54,062 nucleotides of DNA. It comes from Crocinitomicaceae bacterium (GTDB lineage Bacteria; Bacteroidota; Bacteroidia; Flavobacteriales_D; Sanyastnellaceae). This document shows positions 8,520 through 17,787 of the stretch, in pieces (position 1 is the stretch's first letter; the number at the start of each line of letters is the position of its first letter). Below the pieces are notes generated by a model, which searched no databases, was not told the origin of the DNA, and was given only the letters and a program-made list of their open reading frames with translations. The position numbers and the translations under genes were made by a program. The DNA lies in the NCBI GenBank assembly GCA_002693775.1, contig NZRP01000062.1, forward strand, positions 1-54,062, given 5' to 3'.

Positions 8520-9314
8520 TTACTTCTTAATCTTCTTTAAAGACTTAGTGATTAGAGCTTCCATGCGCTCTGACTCCTCATCAGCTAGAGCCTTATCAAC
8601 TAGGATACGGCCGCTGTGCTCATCAACGATGATCTGCTTACGTTGAGCGATATCGATCTGACGCTGTGGTGGAATCTTAATGTATGTACCAGCACTTGCT
8701 TCTCTGTCGATTGGAACTACTGCTAAGCCATTCTTAGCTGCACCTCTAATACGAGTGTAAGTGCGAAGTAATCTGTCATCGATAGTCTTAGCCATCTTTT
8801 GGCTTTGCTTAAGAAGCTCATCTTCTTCAGCTTGAGTTTCAGCAATGATTTCCTGAAGTTCTGACTCCTTAGAGTCTAAATCAGCTTGTCGCTGTGTATT
8901 CTTCTCACGAAGAGCATCTAAACTCTCCTGCTTTTGAGCTAGCTGTGCATTGCACTCGCGAATTCTCTTTTCGCAAAGCTCAATTTCAAGAGTTTGGTAT
9001 TCAATCTCCTTATTTAAGGATTCAAACTCACGGTTATTTCTAACGTTGTTCTGCTGCTCCTCATACTTAGTAATAAGTGCTTTAGCTTCCTCGATTTGGT
9101 TTGTGTAAGCTGAAATACGCTGGATAACCATATCGTTCTCCTCCTCCATCTTAGCAAGACGAGTGTTTAAGCCTTCAATCTCGTTTTTAAGATCCTCAAC
9201 TTCCATAGGTAATTCACCACGTACTACGCGGATTCTATCGATTCTAGAATCGATGAGTTGAAGGTCGTATAGAGCTCTGAGTCTATCCTCAGCTGTTAGT
9301 GTCTTTTTTGCCAT
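8520..9314 (-). CDS. Coiled-coil protein of the C4 zinc-ribbon family, with the zinc site lost
   Basis: A 264-residue protein. Residues about 35-185 form a long charged coiled coil. The C-terminal part aligns by eye to the zinc-ribbon family found next to Nif3 genes (zf-RING_7/DUF164), keeping PPQRQ and SGRILVD. The four metal cysteines are absent: the first knuckle reads EASAG (205-209) and the second DEHSGRIL (231-238). The only cysteines, 114 and 121, lie in the coiled coil, so it probably binds no zinc there. It lies 18 bases downstream of the Nif3-like gene on the same strand, and this pairing is widespread among bacteria. Function unknown; a scaffold or nucleic-acid role has been suggested for relatives. 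Confidence 0.85.
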   Translation of the reverse strand: MAKKTLTAEDRLRALYDLQLIDSRIDRIRVVRGELPMEVEDLKNEIEGLNTRLAKMEEENDMVIQRISAYTNQIEEAKALITKYEEQQNNVRNNREFESLNKEIEYQTLEIELCEKRIRECNAQLAQKQESLDALREKNTQRQADLDSKESELQEIIAETQAEEDELLKQSQKMAKTIDDRLLRTYTRIRGAAKNGLAVVPIDREASAGTYIKIPPQRQIDIAQRKQIIVDEHSGRILVDKALADEESERMEALITKSLKKIKK

Positions 9315-9332
9315 GAGACAGTTAATTGTTTA

Positions 9333-10451
9333 TCAACGGATTTGTACCGGGTTCGTATTGGCAGAAGCCAAGCAGACTGCAAAATTAGTGAATTTTTCCT
9401 TTATTCGATTCGCAATTAACTGACTTGTGCGCCATTCGCTTTCATAATGACCTACATCAGCTATCATAATCTTTCCATCAGCGTCGAAAAACTCGTGATA
9501 TTTGAAGTCAGAAGTAACGAAAACATCTGCCCTCTTGCTCATTGCATCTCTCAGTAGGAATGAGCCTGAACCACCACAAACTGCAATGGTTTTAACCATT
9601 TCACCTGCTGGTTTAGTGTGCTTTATATGGCTCACTTTTAGTGCCGATTTGGTGCTATCAAGAAATTCATCCCATCTCATAGGCTCAGCTAATTTTCCTA
9701 TCATCCCTGAACCAATTCTCTCGTCCTTATTGCACAATTCTGAAGCGAAATGCGCCATTTCCTCATAAGGATGAGCGTCTTTTGCCGCAGAAATCACCAT
9801 TCCCACCTTCCATCTTTCGCAAATCATCTCCACCCTCTTCTCTCCTACTTTTTCAAGATTTCCTGCTTTGCCAATAAATGGGTTCGCCTTAGAGTTGGGC
9901 CTGAACGCACCTTCACCTTCAGCAGTAAAACTGCACATATCGTAATCTCCTATTGCTCCACCGCCTGCTCCGTGCATAGCCATCTTAACAGCCTCTACGT
10001 GATCTTCAGGGCAGAAAACGGAAACGGTGGCTAGTAAAGCGGGTTTGGGCTTCAAAATCTTTAAAGATTCAGGGAGGCATCCTAAAGCAGTTGCAAACTC
10101 ATAATTCACACCTGTGAAAACATTGTCCAAATTTGTATGAATAGCATAAATCGCAATGCCCGATTTAATGGCTCTCATCACTGTTCTCTCTACATACGAG
10201 GCACCTGTAAAAGTCTTGAGCCCCTTGAAAACAATGGGGTGGTGAGAGATGATCATGCCAGCGCCTTCAGCCTCTGCCTCAGCTACCACATCCTCTGTGC
10301 AATCAAGGGTTACAAGCACTTTATTGATAACAGCATCTCTATCTCCAACAATTAATCCTGAGTTGTCATAATTTTCTTGTAGAACTGGTGGAGCCCAATC
10401 CTCTAACAACCGTATAATCTCTCGTACCTTCAAGGCGTTATTAGCTTCCAT
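9333..10451 (-). CDS. Nif3-like dinuclear metal-centre protein
   Basis: Member of the Nif3/YbgI family (often labelled GTP cyclohydrolase I type 2 homologue), hexameric proteins with a two-metal site and unsettled function. The start is taken at the ATG at 10451 (MEANNALKVREII), giving 372 residues; the frame extends 17 codons further but without family similarity. Metal-site motifs are visible: SHHPI in the N-terminal half, HTNLD after it and GHYESEW near the C-terminus. Between the two halves is an insertion of about 100 residues resembling the PII/CutA-like domain seen in longer members. Its start codon overlaps that of lpxK on the opposite strand inside CATG. The zinc-ribbon-like gene follows 18 bases downstream. 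Confidence 0.92.
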   Translation of the reverse strand: MEANNALKVREIIRLLEDWAPPVLQENYDNSGLIVGDRDAVINKVLVTLDCTEDVVAEAEAEGAGMIISHHPIVFKGLKTFTGASYVERTVMRAIKSGIAIYAIHTNLDNVFTGVNYEFATALGCLPESLKILKPKPALLATVSVFCPEDHVEAVKMAMHGAGGGAIGDYDMCSFTAEGEGAFRPNSKANPFIGKAGNLEKVGEKRVEMICERWKVGMVISAAKDAHPYEEMAHFASELCNKDERIGSGMIGKLAEPMRWDEFLDSTKSALKVSHIKHTKPAGEMVKTIAVCGGSGSFLLRDAMSKRADVFVTSDFKYHEFFDADGKIMIADVGHYESEWRTSQLIANRIKEKFTNFAVCLASANTNPVQIR

Positions 10452-11487
10452 GCCCACTAAGTTAAACATAACACTTAGAAGAGTGCTACTCTTTCCACTC
10501 ACCGCTCTTTACGCAGGCGCCATTGCCCTGCGACATTTTTTATACAATAAGGGTATTTTCAAATCTGAAAAGGGCGCTCTTCCTACACTTGTGCTGGGCA
10601 ATCTTCACGCTGGTGGAACAGGCAAAACCCCTCACGCCTCGTATTTCCTGCAGGTTTTAAGCAAGAAACTAGGATCCCCTTCGAAGGTTGCTCTTTTAAG
10701 CAGGGGATTTATGAGGAGGACGAGTGGTTTGGTTTGGGTTGATGCTGATGGCGATTGGAGGGATGTAGGAGATGAGCCAGCTCTTTTGAAAAGTCTCAAC
10801 CCCCTGAATCCAATGGCAGTTTGCGAAAACAGAAGGCAGGGAGTAAAGGCTATTGCTGAAAAACACCCAGAGGTTGAGGTTGTAGTGCTTGACGATGGGT
10901 TGCAGCATAGGTCGCTGATTCCGCATAAATCTGTGGTGATTCTTGATTCAGACAGGCCGCTTAGTGATGAGGCGTTGCTACCGGCGGGAAATTTGAGGGA
11001 TTTCAAAAGCAGGCTGAAGGGATTTAATGCAATCATAATTTCCAGATCTAGCGAAAACCTTCATCAGGAGATGGAAAAGCAGGGGATCCCCTCTAACATT
11101 CAGCCTGTTTTTTCAAGCCAAATGAAGGACGCCACACTCCCCCACTCCGGCAAACCACGTATTCTCGCAATAAGCGGCATCGCAGAGCCTGAGAGATTTA
11201 TGGACAGACTAGCAAAGGAATACTCGGTTGTTAGGCGAGAAACATATTCAGACCATTACGAATACACTGAAAAGGATGTTCAAGGATGGCTAGCTTCTAT
11301 AAGAAACGAAAAGCTCGATTCTATTGTCACTACTTCTAAGGACGCTGTAAAAATTCGTCCACTCATTGAAAAGCACCCAGAAATAGTTCTAAAGTCTATT
11401 TGCATAGAGGTTGTTTGGCATAATGAAGGAGCTGTAGAGGCTTGGGTTGATGAGTGGCTTGAATCTCCGATATTTGCAAAACATTAA
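10450..11487 (+). CDS. lpxK: Tetraacyldisaccharide 4'-kinase
   Basis: Phosphorylates the 4' position of the lipid A disaccharide precursor at the inner membrane, the sixth step of the Raetz pathway. The 345-residue protein begins with a hydrophobic membrane-associating helix (VLLFPLTALYAGAIALRHF), followed by the P-loop GNLHAGGTGKTP at about residues 50-61 and the conserved DDGLQHRSL motif. TTSKDAVK near the C-terminus is also typical. The ATG at 10450 shares two bases with the start of the divergent Nif3-like gene. Downstream, 20 bases separate it from a thioredoxin-like lipoprotein, which is followed by lpxH, so two lipid A enzymes share one likely operon. Confidence 0.96.
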   Translation: MPTKLNITLRRVLLFPLTALYAGAIALRHFLYNKGIFKSEKGALPTLVLGNLHAGGTGKTPHASYFLQVLSKKLGSPSKVALLSRGFMRRTSGLVWVDADGDWRDVGDEPALLKSLNPLNPMAVCENRRQGVKAIAEKHPEVEVVVLDDGLQHRSLIPHKSVVILDSDRPLSDEALLPAGNLRDFKSRLKGFNAIIISRSSENLHQEMEKQGIPSNIQPVFSSQMKDATLPHSGKPRILAISGIAEPERFMDRLAKEYSVVRRETYSDHYEYTEKDVQGWLASIRNEKLDSIVTTSKDAVKIRPLIEKHPEIVLKSICIEVVWHNEGAVEAWVDEWLESPIFAKH

Positions 11488-11507
11488 TTTGAAGAACAGC
11501 TATTAAA

Positions 11508-12716
11508 ATGCGCTCTATTATATCATTACTATCACTGTGTTTTTTATTTATTGCAGGATGCGCCGCACCAGATGCTAAACAAGAAGTATTAGGCACTCCT
11601 GGAGTGATTTCAGGTGAATTCACTGGCCTAGAAGCAGGAACTAAGATTTTCCTAAGAAGCTTCAGAAAGGGCGTACTAGTTAGCAGTGGTGATTGCTTAA
11701 CAAAGGAGGATGGGACCTTTGAGCTAACTCCAAATGCTCCACTTAAAAAGGGATTCCACCAATTGATGATTGAAAAGCGTAGGCCTCTTGTACTCGTTAC
11801 AGGAGCTGAAGAACCTATTTACATCAAAGCTGATGTGCCAGCTGGAAGCGGATACTTGACTGGAGCTGAAATCAGTGGGTCTACTTCTACTGAATTGGTT
11901 GCAACATACTATGATGAGCTTATGCCATTGCAGGATTCTCTTGTTTTAGTCCAAAAAAAGCTTCAAAGCGCTACTGGTGAGGAAAGACGAGAACTTGAGA
12001 AGGCTACTAAGGGATTAATCGAAGAACTTAATTCACTAAGTGAGGAGTTTATCACTAGCAACTCAAGCGATCCTGCTGCTATGGCTGGACTTGAAAACCT
12101 TAACCCGAAAACTTACGCTGAGCCTTTTAAGTTGGTATTAGATAACCTTAGAGAAGAGTATGGGACATCTGAGTACTTTAAAAAGCTCAACGCTAAATAT
12201 GCTCAATCACTAAACCCTAGAGACCTTCCTAAACAGAAGACTAAACAGCAGCAAGTACAGCAAAAGCAATCTAGAGGCAAGAACAGCAAATACATGGCTG
12301 GCGAAGAAGCTCCAGACATTGTAATGAATGACCCTGAAGGGAATGAAAGAAAGCTTAGTGATTTGAGAGGCAAGGTGGTGTTATTGGATTTTTGGGCTTC
12401 TTGGTGTGGGCCATGTAGAAGAGAGAATCCCCACGTAGTTCATGCTTATAACAAGTATAACAGCATGGGATTTGAGGTATTTTCTGTGTCGCTAGATTCA
12501 GACATTAATAGATGGAAGGGAGCGATACAGCAGGACGGGCTTGTTTGGCCTAACCACGTGTGCGACTTACAAGGCTGGAGAAACGCAGCTTCGCAGAACT
12601 ACGGAATTACAAGCATCCCTCATACAATGCTCATAGACGAGAAGGGCGTGATCATCAGAACGCACCTTAGAGGCCCTGCATTAGAGCAAGAGTTACACAG
12701 AATTTTCGGTAAGTGA
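11508..12716 (+). CDS. TlpA-like thioredoxin-fold lipoprotein (DUF4369 type)
   Basis: A 402-residue lipoprotein with lipobox IAGC and lipidated Cys18. The N-terminal half (about 30-125) matches the small beta domain DUF4369 that commonly precedes thioredoxin domains in Bacteroidota. A charged helical linker and a Gln/Lys-rich segment (KQKTKQQQVQQKQ) follow. The C-terminal thioredoxin/AhpC-TSA-like domain (about 262-402) carries the redox pair in WCGPC, Cys300 and Cys303, and a cis-Pro region SIPHTML. It is likely a membrane-anchored periplasmic thiol reductase. It lies between lpxK and lpxH, and its stop overlaps the lpxH GTG start (GTGA), which suggests translational coupling. Whether it serves envelope biogenesis is unknown. 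Confidence 0.9.
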   Translation: MRSIISLLSLCFLFIAGCAAPDAKQEVLGTPGVISGEFTGLEAGTKIFLRSFRKGVLVSSGDCLTKEDGTFELTPNAPLKKGFHQLMIEKRRPLVLVTGAEEPIYIKADVPAGSGYLTGAEISGSTSTELVATYYDELMPLQDSLVLVQKKLQSATGEERRELEKATKGLIEELNSLSEEFITSNSSDPAAMAGLENLNPKTYAEPFKLVLDNLREEYGTSEYFKKLNAKYAQSLNPRDLPKQKTKQQQVQQKQSRGKNSKYMAGEEAPDIVMNDPEGNERKLSDLRGKVVLLDFWASWCGPCRRENPHVVHAYNKYNSMGFEVFSVSLDSDINRWKGAIQQDGLVWPNHVCDLQGWRNAASQNYGITSIPHTMLIDEKGVIIRTHLRGPALEQELHRIFGK

Positions 12717-13471
12717 GTAAAATTTATTTCGCATCTGATTTACATCTAGGCGCCCCTTCTCCTGAGGAGAGTAAAAAAAGGGAGCGCAGGTTTGTAGATT
12801 GGTTAGAAATGGCGGCGGGTGATGCTACGGAAATTCACTTTTTGGGTGATGTGTTTGATTTTTGGTTTGAGTACAGAAATTGCATTCCAAAAGGTGGGGC
12901 AAGAGTCATGGGAGCTATAGCTCGGATAACTGATTCTGGTGTGCCTGTGCACTTTCATTTGGGCAATAGGGACTTATGGAGTTTTGGGTATTTAGAAGAT
13001 GAATTAGGAGTTGTAGTTCACAGAAACCCTGTTCTTCTTGAATGGGATGGTTGTAAGTGCTACATAGCTCATGGCGATGGCCTGGGTCCTGGAGAATACT
13101 TCTATAAATTCCTTAAGAAGATCTATAGAAGCCGTCTATGCCAATGGCTCTTTAAACTCATCCACCCTGACCTTGGAATTGCTATTGCAAGGTTATTCAT
13201 AAAGAGAAAGCATTTTAAAACACAAGGAGTAAGCTCAGGAGAAGGATTTATTAGCTCTGAGAAGGAAATCCTACACACTTATTGCACTGTAGAATTTGCG
13301 CGCGACAATAGCATCAAGTGCTTTATCATGGGCCACAGACACCTTCCGCTTGACCTAGTTGTAGAAGACGCTAAGACTGGCGCTCAAAGTCGCTATGTAA
13401 ATATTGGCGACTGGACTAGTTACTACAGCTGGGCTGTCTTAGACAATGGCGTGTTAGAGCTGAAGAAGTAA
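12713..13471 (+). CDS. lpxH: UDP-2,3-diacylglucosamine diphosphatase
   Basis: Calcineurin-like metallophosphoesterase that cleaves UDP-2,3-diacylglucosamine to lipid X in lipid A synthesis. All family motifs are present: SDLHLG (Asp9, His11), GDVFDFWFEY (Asp46), GNRD (84-87), AHGDG (about 119-123) and the late MGHRH. Length 252 residues is normal for LpxH. The start is a GTG that overlaps the preceding stop as GTGA. It is the last gene of the lpxK-TlpA-lpxH operon, and a hairpin terminator follows. Members of this superfamily vary in exact substrate, but GNRD and the FDFWFEY block favour LpxH over other phosphoesterases. Confidence 0.93.
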   Translation: MSKIYFASDLHLGAPSPEESKKRERRFVDWLEMAAGDATEIHFLGDVFDFWFEYRNCIPKGGARVMGAIARITDSGVPVHFHLGNRDLWSFGYLEDELGVVVHRNPVLLEWDGCKCYIAHGDGLGPGEYFYKFLKKIYRSRLCQWLFKLIHPDLGIAIARLFIKRKHFKTQGVSSGEGFISSEKEILHTYCTVEFARDNSIKCFIMGHRHLPLDLVVEDAKTGAQSRYVNIGDWTSYYSWAVLDNGVLELKK

Positions 13472-13483
13472 ACTATCTAGGCT

Positions 13484-13517
13484 AAAAAAAGGGAGACCAC
13501 GCTGGCCTCCCTTTTTT
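13484..13517. terminator. Bidirectional hairpin terminator between convergent genes
   Basis: Seven A, then GGGAGaCCA, loop CGC, TGGcCTCCC, then six T. One internal A-C mismatch interrupts the stem. With an A-run on one side and a T-run on the other it can serve lpxH on the plus strand and the large T9SS gene on the minus strand. Confidence 0.85.
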
Positions 13518-13549
13518 AATAGTCTGTTTTTAATCTGTATTACCTAGGC

Positions 13550-16500
13550 TTACTTGCGAATAATAAGCTTAGAAGCAAGTGATTTGGTTTCGCTTGACAT
13601 TCTTACTACGTAAGTGCCATTTGTAAGAGCACTTACATCAAGTACTGTTCTTTCAGCAGCTTGAGGGTTAGCAATTCTTTCAGAGATCACTACTCTTCCT
13701 TGAAGGTCGTATACCTCTACGCTTGTTGTACCGAAGAATCCTGCTGTAGAAACGCTAACTGATCCTTCAGCTACAGGGTTAGGGTATACAAGTAAAGTCT
13801 CAATAGCATCGTTAGAGTTGTCTACGATTTCTTCAGCTCCTAGGTAATCGTCAGAACGGAATATTCCGCGACCGTGAGTACCAGCGTAAATAGCTCCAGT
13901 GTTAGATGGGTTACTCCAGTTAGTCTCACCTCTCCACTGTTGCTTAAGGTCAAACACAGGTGCGCCTAATGCGTCAATTGTTCCTGCAGAGTGCATACCA
14001 GCGTTTGCAATCACCCAATCATCACCACCATTATCAGTAACAAAGATTCCGTACTCACATCCAACTACAATGCTTGATCCAGATGCATCCTGTGAATTAA
14101 TCACAACATCATAAATAGGCATTTTGTTAAGAGGAGATGGCATAGTCCAAATGTTAGTGAATGTCGGATTCTCAGAAAGTGCATTCCAAGATTCTCTCAC
14201 CTTACCGTTAGACATTGTTCCGTAGCTACCACAAGTAATTACAACGTGATTAGCATTATTGGGGTCAACACTAATTCCTGTAATCGCAGCTCCAGCTGAA
14301 GAAATAAGAGTTTCAACAACAAGGTGCTCTTCAACGTCTTCCTGAGAGTAAACTTCTGAAAGACCTGAAATTCTTGTAAGTGATCCGTTCCATCCACTTA
14401 CAAACATCACATCACCAGCTGCATCGTCATTAACTACGTACTCGATAGCCTTAACACCAGACCCAGGAGGAGCATCAGCAAGACGAATCCACTGAGGAGA
14501 AGTATTGAAGTTTAATGCTTCTCTTGTCATCCAAATACCGTTAGATCCATTAAATCCAATCGTGAATATTGCAGTGTATGGATCTTGCACTTTTATCCTA
14601 CCAGGAACATCAAATAGAGTGTCACCTGGGTGGAAATACATTGTATCACATACCTCCACGATATCGTACTGAACATCTTCAGTCCAAATAGTATCGTTTC
14701 CTAAATCGATCTGAACATCGTACTCAATTCCATCAACTACAATTGTAGTGTCAAGAAGGTTTGGAATAATTTCAGAAATAACATCAATTGTGTCTACTCC
14801 TAAAGTATCATTCCAACAAGTAAATTCCTCGATAGACACTTGTGGATCTATCCAGAAGTAATTTGGATCTTCTTGTAACGGCTCTTCAAGTAGAAGGTCT
14901 GGACGAATAATTTCATCATAGTACATAAGCTCCTCACCTTCAGAAAGAGTATATGTAAATGGTAAGTTCTGGCTTGCTGTTGCCATTTCGAAAGAGCTAT
15001 CAGTTACAGTCTCTCCATATGGGTTTACAAGAATCACAGTGTTTTGAGAATTTTCATCCTCAGTGTCCTCATATAATCTTAGACAAGTGTAGAATTGTCC
15101 TAAATCACCCTCTTCACTCATTAGTTCAATTATAGCATCGTCATAGAATCCACCAAGATTACTGTAATTTCCTGAAGAAATATTACCTCTAGTAAGACCT
15201 CCATTTTGAGAAGCGCCAAACCATGCGTAATCGTGTTCAGGTGATTCCGTCACCTGGCTAATAGCACAGTCAAATCCATCTCCACCGTGTACTTCAACAC
15301 AAGCTTGTTCGTTTAAGAAGTAATCTCCTGCTGGGATGAATAGAGTGCCGTTATCTTGTGTTCCACCCATTACAGCTGGACCAGCACTGTGCGCCATACC
15401 ATAGAACTGAGTAACGTTATAGTTATAGTTACACTCAATGTAGCTGTAACCTCCATCCAAACTCTTGTAAATACCACCGTCAGTAGTCACGTACATTATA
15501 CCTGAAGGGGCAACTACGATATCTTGAATATCTGCGTGAACTCCAAATGTTAATCCAGGAACATCCATTGAAATTGCAGCTTGTTCTGCTTGTTGGAATG
15601 GACCAGATCTCCAAAGAGAAATTCCACCAACATATGCAAGGTCAGGTTGGCCTTTTGTAATACCTAGGGCTAAATCGTATACTCCTTGAGGTCTTTCAAG
15701 TGGAGTAAATATTGACTCTCCTGGCCAACAAAGTTCCCAAGTACCTGATTGAGCTGAACCTGCTGAGTGGTAAAGACCTTTAAAGTAACCAGCTGAATTA
15801 GAGTATAATGCAAATGCATGCTCTGAGCTATCCTGTGCAATCTTAATTCTAACCCTCCCAATACCAGATTGTGGCAAATCACCATCACTAGTATTTCCAG
15901 AAAAAATACCTTCAAAATCAGAGAAACTTGAATCAGTAGATCTGTAAACCTTTCCTGATGACATTGCTATAAGCATGTAAGAACCGTCGTCAGCTATAGC
16001 TAAATCAGAGTATGTAGAACTTGCAGTTAATCCCTCAGCAGGGGCAGTTGTCAAGACTCCATCCTCCATGTATCCATATGTGTTATTTGAGCAAAACCAA
16101 ACCTGATTATCTAAATCTGGATGCGCTTCTAAAGCGTCAACAGAAGTAAAGTTTCCGCTATTAAATGCACCTGAATCAGTTCCATCGACAATAGAGAATG
16201 TCTGCCCATCATCGTTAGAGTACCAAATACCTCTTCCTCTAAAACCTGAATTACCTTCTCCACCAGCGTAATCAAATAAAGAACCTGTTCCTACATAGAT
16301 ATCACCGTTTCCAGCAATTGCAATAGAACCAATAGTAAGGTTGCAATCTGGAACACCGTTTTCCGCTAAACTACCAAAGCTTGTAACTTGATTCCATGTA
16401 TTTGCCTGGTCAACAGACCTCCATAATCCACCAGATACACCACCTGCGTATAGGACATCCTCGTTATCAGGGTGAATAGCTAATGCTCTTGTTCTACCAC

Positions 16501-16834
16501 CAACATTGTTAGGACCCATTTCAGTCCATCCAAGTTCAGTGCTTTTTCTTGAACGTTCAGCTTGCTTGTTTGCAAACTTCACAACGCCATTACGTAATTG
16601 CGTTAAGCCCTCGGCATTAATCTCACCAGTTTCGATATCGCCAAGTAGCATGCGAGTAATCTCAGCAGCTCCCTGAGCATCACGAGCTTTTAATGCTTGA
16701 AGTTGAGACTTATCTGCACGAGGCGAATAGTCAGTTGCACCATTGTTTTCAGTTAAAAATCCTAGCTGAAAAAGAGAGCCAATAATTAAAGCTCCTGCAG
16801 CCAGTGTTCCAATTGATAAATACTTCGAAGTCAT
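13550..16834 (-). CDS. Large secreted beta-propeller protein (BNR/VPS10-like repeats) with T9SS sorting domain
   Basis: About 1094 residues from the ATG at 16834 (MTSKYLSIGTLAAG), which gives a proper hydrophobic signal segment; an ATG 15 codons upstream is possible. The body contains many BNR/sialidase-type turns such as GLWRSVDQANTW, YSNDDGQTF, GIYKSLDGGYSY and VTDNGGDDWVIA, as in the WD40/YVTN/BNR-like superfamily of secreted Bacteroidota proteins. Between the propeller halves is an acidic segment rich in Asp, Ile and Thr. The C-terminus has VYPNPVAEGSVSV and ends in a beta-rich T9SS type A signal. No catalytic site of a true sialidase is evident, so a binding or unknown enzymatic role is as likely. 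It lies 52 bases downstream of lipA on the same strand. Confidence 0.85.
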   Translation of the reverse strand: MTSKYLSIGTLAAGALIIGSLFQLGFLTENNGATDYSPRADKSQLQALKARDAQGAAEITRMLLGDIETGEINAEGLTQLRNGVVKFANKQAERSRKSTELGWTEMGPNNVGGRTRALAIHPDNEDVLYAGGVSGGLWRSVDQANTWNQVTSFGSLAENGVPDCNLTIGSIAIAGNGDIYVGTGSLFDYAGGEGNSGFRGRGIWYSNDDGQTFSIVDGTDSGAFNSGNFTSVDALEAHPDLDNQVWFCSNNTYGYMEDGVLTTAPAEGLTASSTYSDLAIADDGSYMLIAMSSGKVYRSTDSSFSDFEGIFSGNTSDGDLPQSGIGRVRIKIAQDSSEHAFALYSNSAGYFKGLYHSAGSAQSGTWELCWPGESIFTPLERPQGVYDLALGITKGQPDLAYVGGISLWRSGPFQQAEQAAISMDVPGLTFGVHADIQDIVVAPSGIMYVTTDGGIYKSLDGGYSYIECNYNYNVTQFYGMAHSAGPAVMGGTQDNGTLFIPAGDYFLNEQACVEVHGGDGFDCAISQVTESPEHDYAWFGASQNGGLTRGNISSGNYSNLGGFYDDAIIELMSEEGDLGQFYTCLRLYEDTEDENSQNTVILVNPYGETVTDSSFEMATASQNLPFTYTLSEGEELMYYDEIIRPDLLLEEPLQEDPNYFWIDPQVSIEEFTCWNDTLGVDTIDVISEIIPNLLDTTIVVDGIEYDVQIDLGNDTIWTEDVQYDIVEVCDTMYFHPGDTLFDVPGRIKVQDPYTAIFTIGFNGSNGIWMTREALNFNTSPQWIRLADAPPGSGVKAIEYVVNDDAAGDVMFVSGWNGSLTRISGLSEVYSQEDVEEHLVVETLISSAGAAITGISVDPNNANHVVITCGSYGTMSNGKVRESWNALSENPTFTNIWTMPSPLNKMPIYDVVINSQDASGSSIVVGCEYGIFVTDNGGDDWVIANAGMHSAGTIDALGAPVFDLKQQWRGETNWSNPSNTGAIYAGTHGRGIFRSDDYLGAEEIVDNSNDAIETLLVYPNPVAEGSVSVSTAGFFGTTSVEVYDLQGRVVISERIANPQAAERTVLDVSALTNGTYVVRMSSETKSLASKLIIRK

Positions 16835-16886
16835 ACGATAGTTATTTTCTGCAATATTTAGATCTGAAAGATACGACAATCACGGT

Positions 16887-17759
16887 TTATTTCACGTGTT
16901 TTTCCGCGTGATATGAAGACCTAACTAGAGGTCCGCTCTCTACAAACATGAACCCTTTCTCTAATCCTATTTGCTCAAGTTCTTTAAAGACTTCAGGAGG
17001 AATAAACTCTGCTACGGGAAGATGATCAGGTGTTGGCTGAAGATATTGGCCTAAAGTCAGAACGTCAACCCCAACAGACCTCAAATCATCCATAGCCTCA
17101 ATAACTTCTTCCTTTCTCTCGCCTAATCCTAGCATAATTCCACTCTTAGTACGGATTCCAGCCTTGCCTAATCTTCTTAAAACCTCGAGTGATCTATCGT
17201 ACTTAGCCTGAATTCTTACACTCTTTGTTAGTCTTCTTACTGTTTCGAGATTATGGGAAACTACCTCTGGAGCAACGTCAATGATATACTGAAGATTTTC
17301 CCACTTACCACCAAAGTCAGGGATTAATGTCTCCATGGTTGTGCCCGGAGATTGCTTCCTGATTGCTCTTACAGTTTGAGCCCAAATCTCAGCTCCACCA
17401 TCCCCCAAATCATCTCGGTCAACGGATGTGATTACTGCGTGCTTAACACCCATTAAGGCAACGGACTTAGCGACTTTTATCGGCTCGAATACGTCAACTT
17501 CCTCAGGTTTACCGGTGTTTACGTTGCAGAAGCCGCAGCTCCTAGTGCACACGTTACCTAGGATCATAAAGGTAGCCGTACCCTCGCCCCAACATTCCCC
17601 CATATTAGGGCAATGGCCGCTTTCACAAATGGTGTGTAGCTTATGCTCAGAAACAATGTTTCTAACCTTTTTATACTCCTCTCCCGTAGGTAGTTTAACC
17701 CTCAGCCATTTGGGCTTAGGAACTCTTGGTTTTGTAATCTTGCTAGCAGTCTCAGACAT
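16887..17759 (-). CDS. lipA: Lipoyl synthase
   Basis: Radical SAM enzyme that inserts two sulfurs into octanoyl groups on lipoyl domains. The 290-residue protein has both cluster motifs: the auxiliary cluster ligands Cys45, Cys50 and Cys56 in [12 protein letters not shown], and the radical SAM ligands Cys71, Cys75 and Cys78 in CTRSCGFC. The C-terminal Ser ligand region RSSYHAEK is also present. The length is normal. No lipB is next to it. It is 28 bases downstream of a small outer-membrane protein gene and upstream of the large T9SS protein, all on the minus strand; the functional link to either is unclear. Confidence 0.97.
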   Translation of the reverse strand: MSETASKITKPRVPKPKWLRVKLPTGEEYKKVRNIVSEHKLHTICESGHCPNMGECWGEGTATFMILGNVCTRSCGFCNVNTGKPEEVDVFEPIKVAKSVALMGVKHAVITSVDRDDLGDGGAEIWAQTVRAIRKQSPGTTMETLIPDFGGKWENLQYIIDVAPEVVSHNLETVRRLTKSVRIQAKYDRSLEVLRRLGKAGIRTKSGIMLGLGERKEEVIEAMDDLRSVGVDVLTLGQYLQPTPDHLPVAEFIPPEVFKELEQIGLEKGFMFVESGPLVRSSYHAEKHVK

Positions 17760-17787
17760 TGTACAAATGTCGTCAATTTCTGACGAT

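Noticed and set aside
10632-11036. 134-codon minus-strand open frame inside lpxK
   Set aside because: Shadow of the lpxK coding sequence; Ser/Leu-rich translation with no motif.
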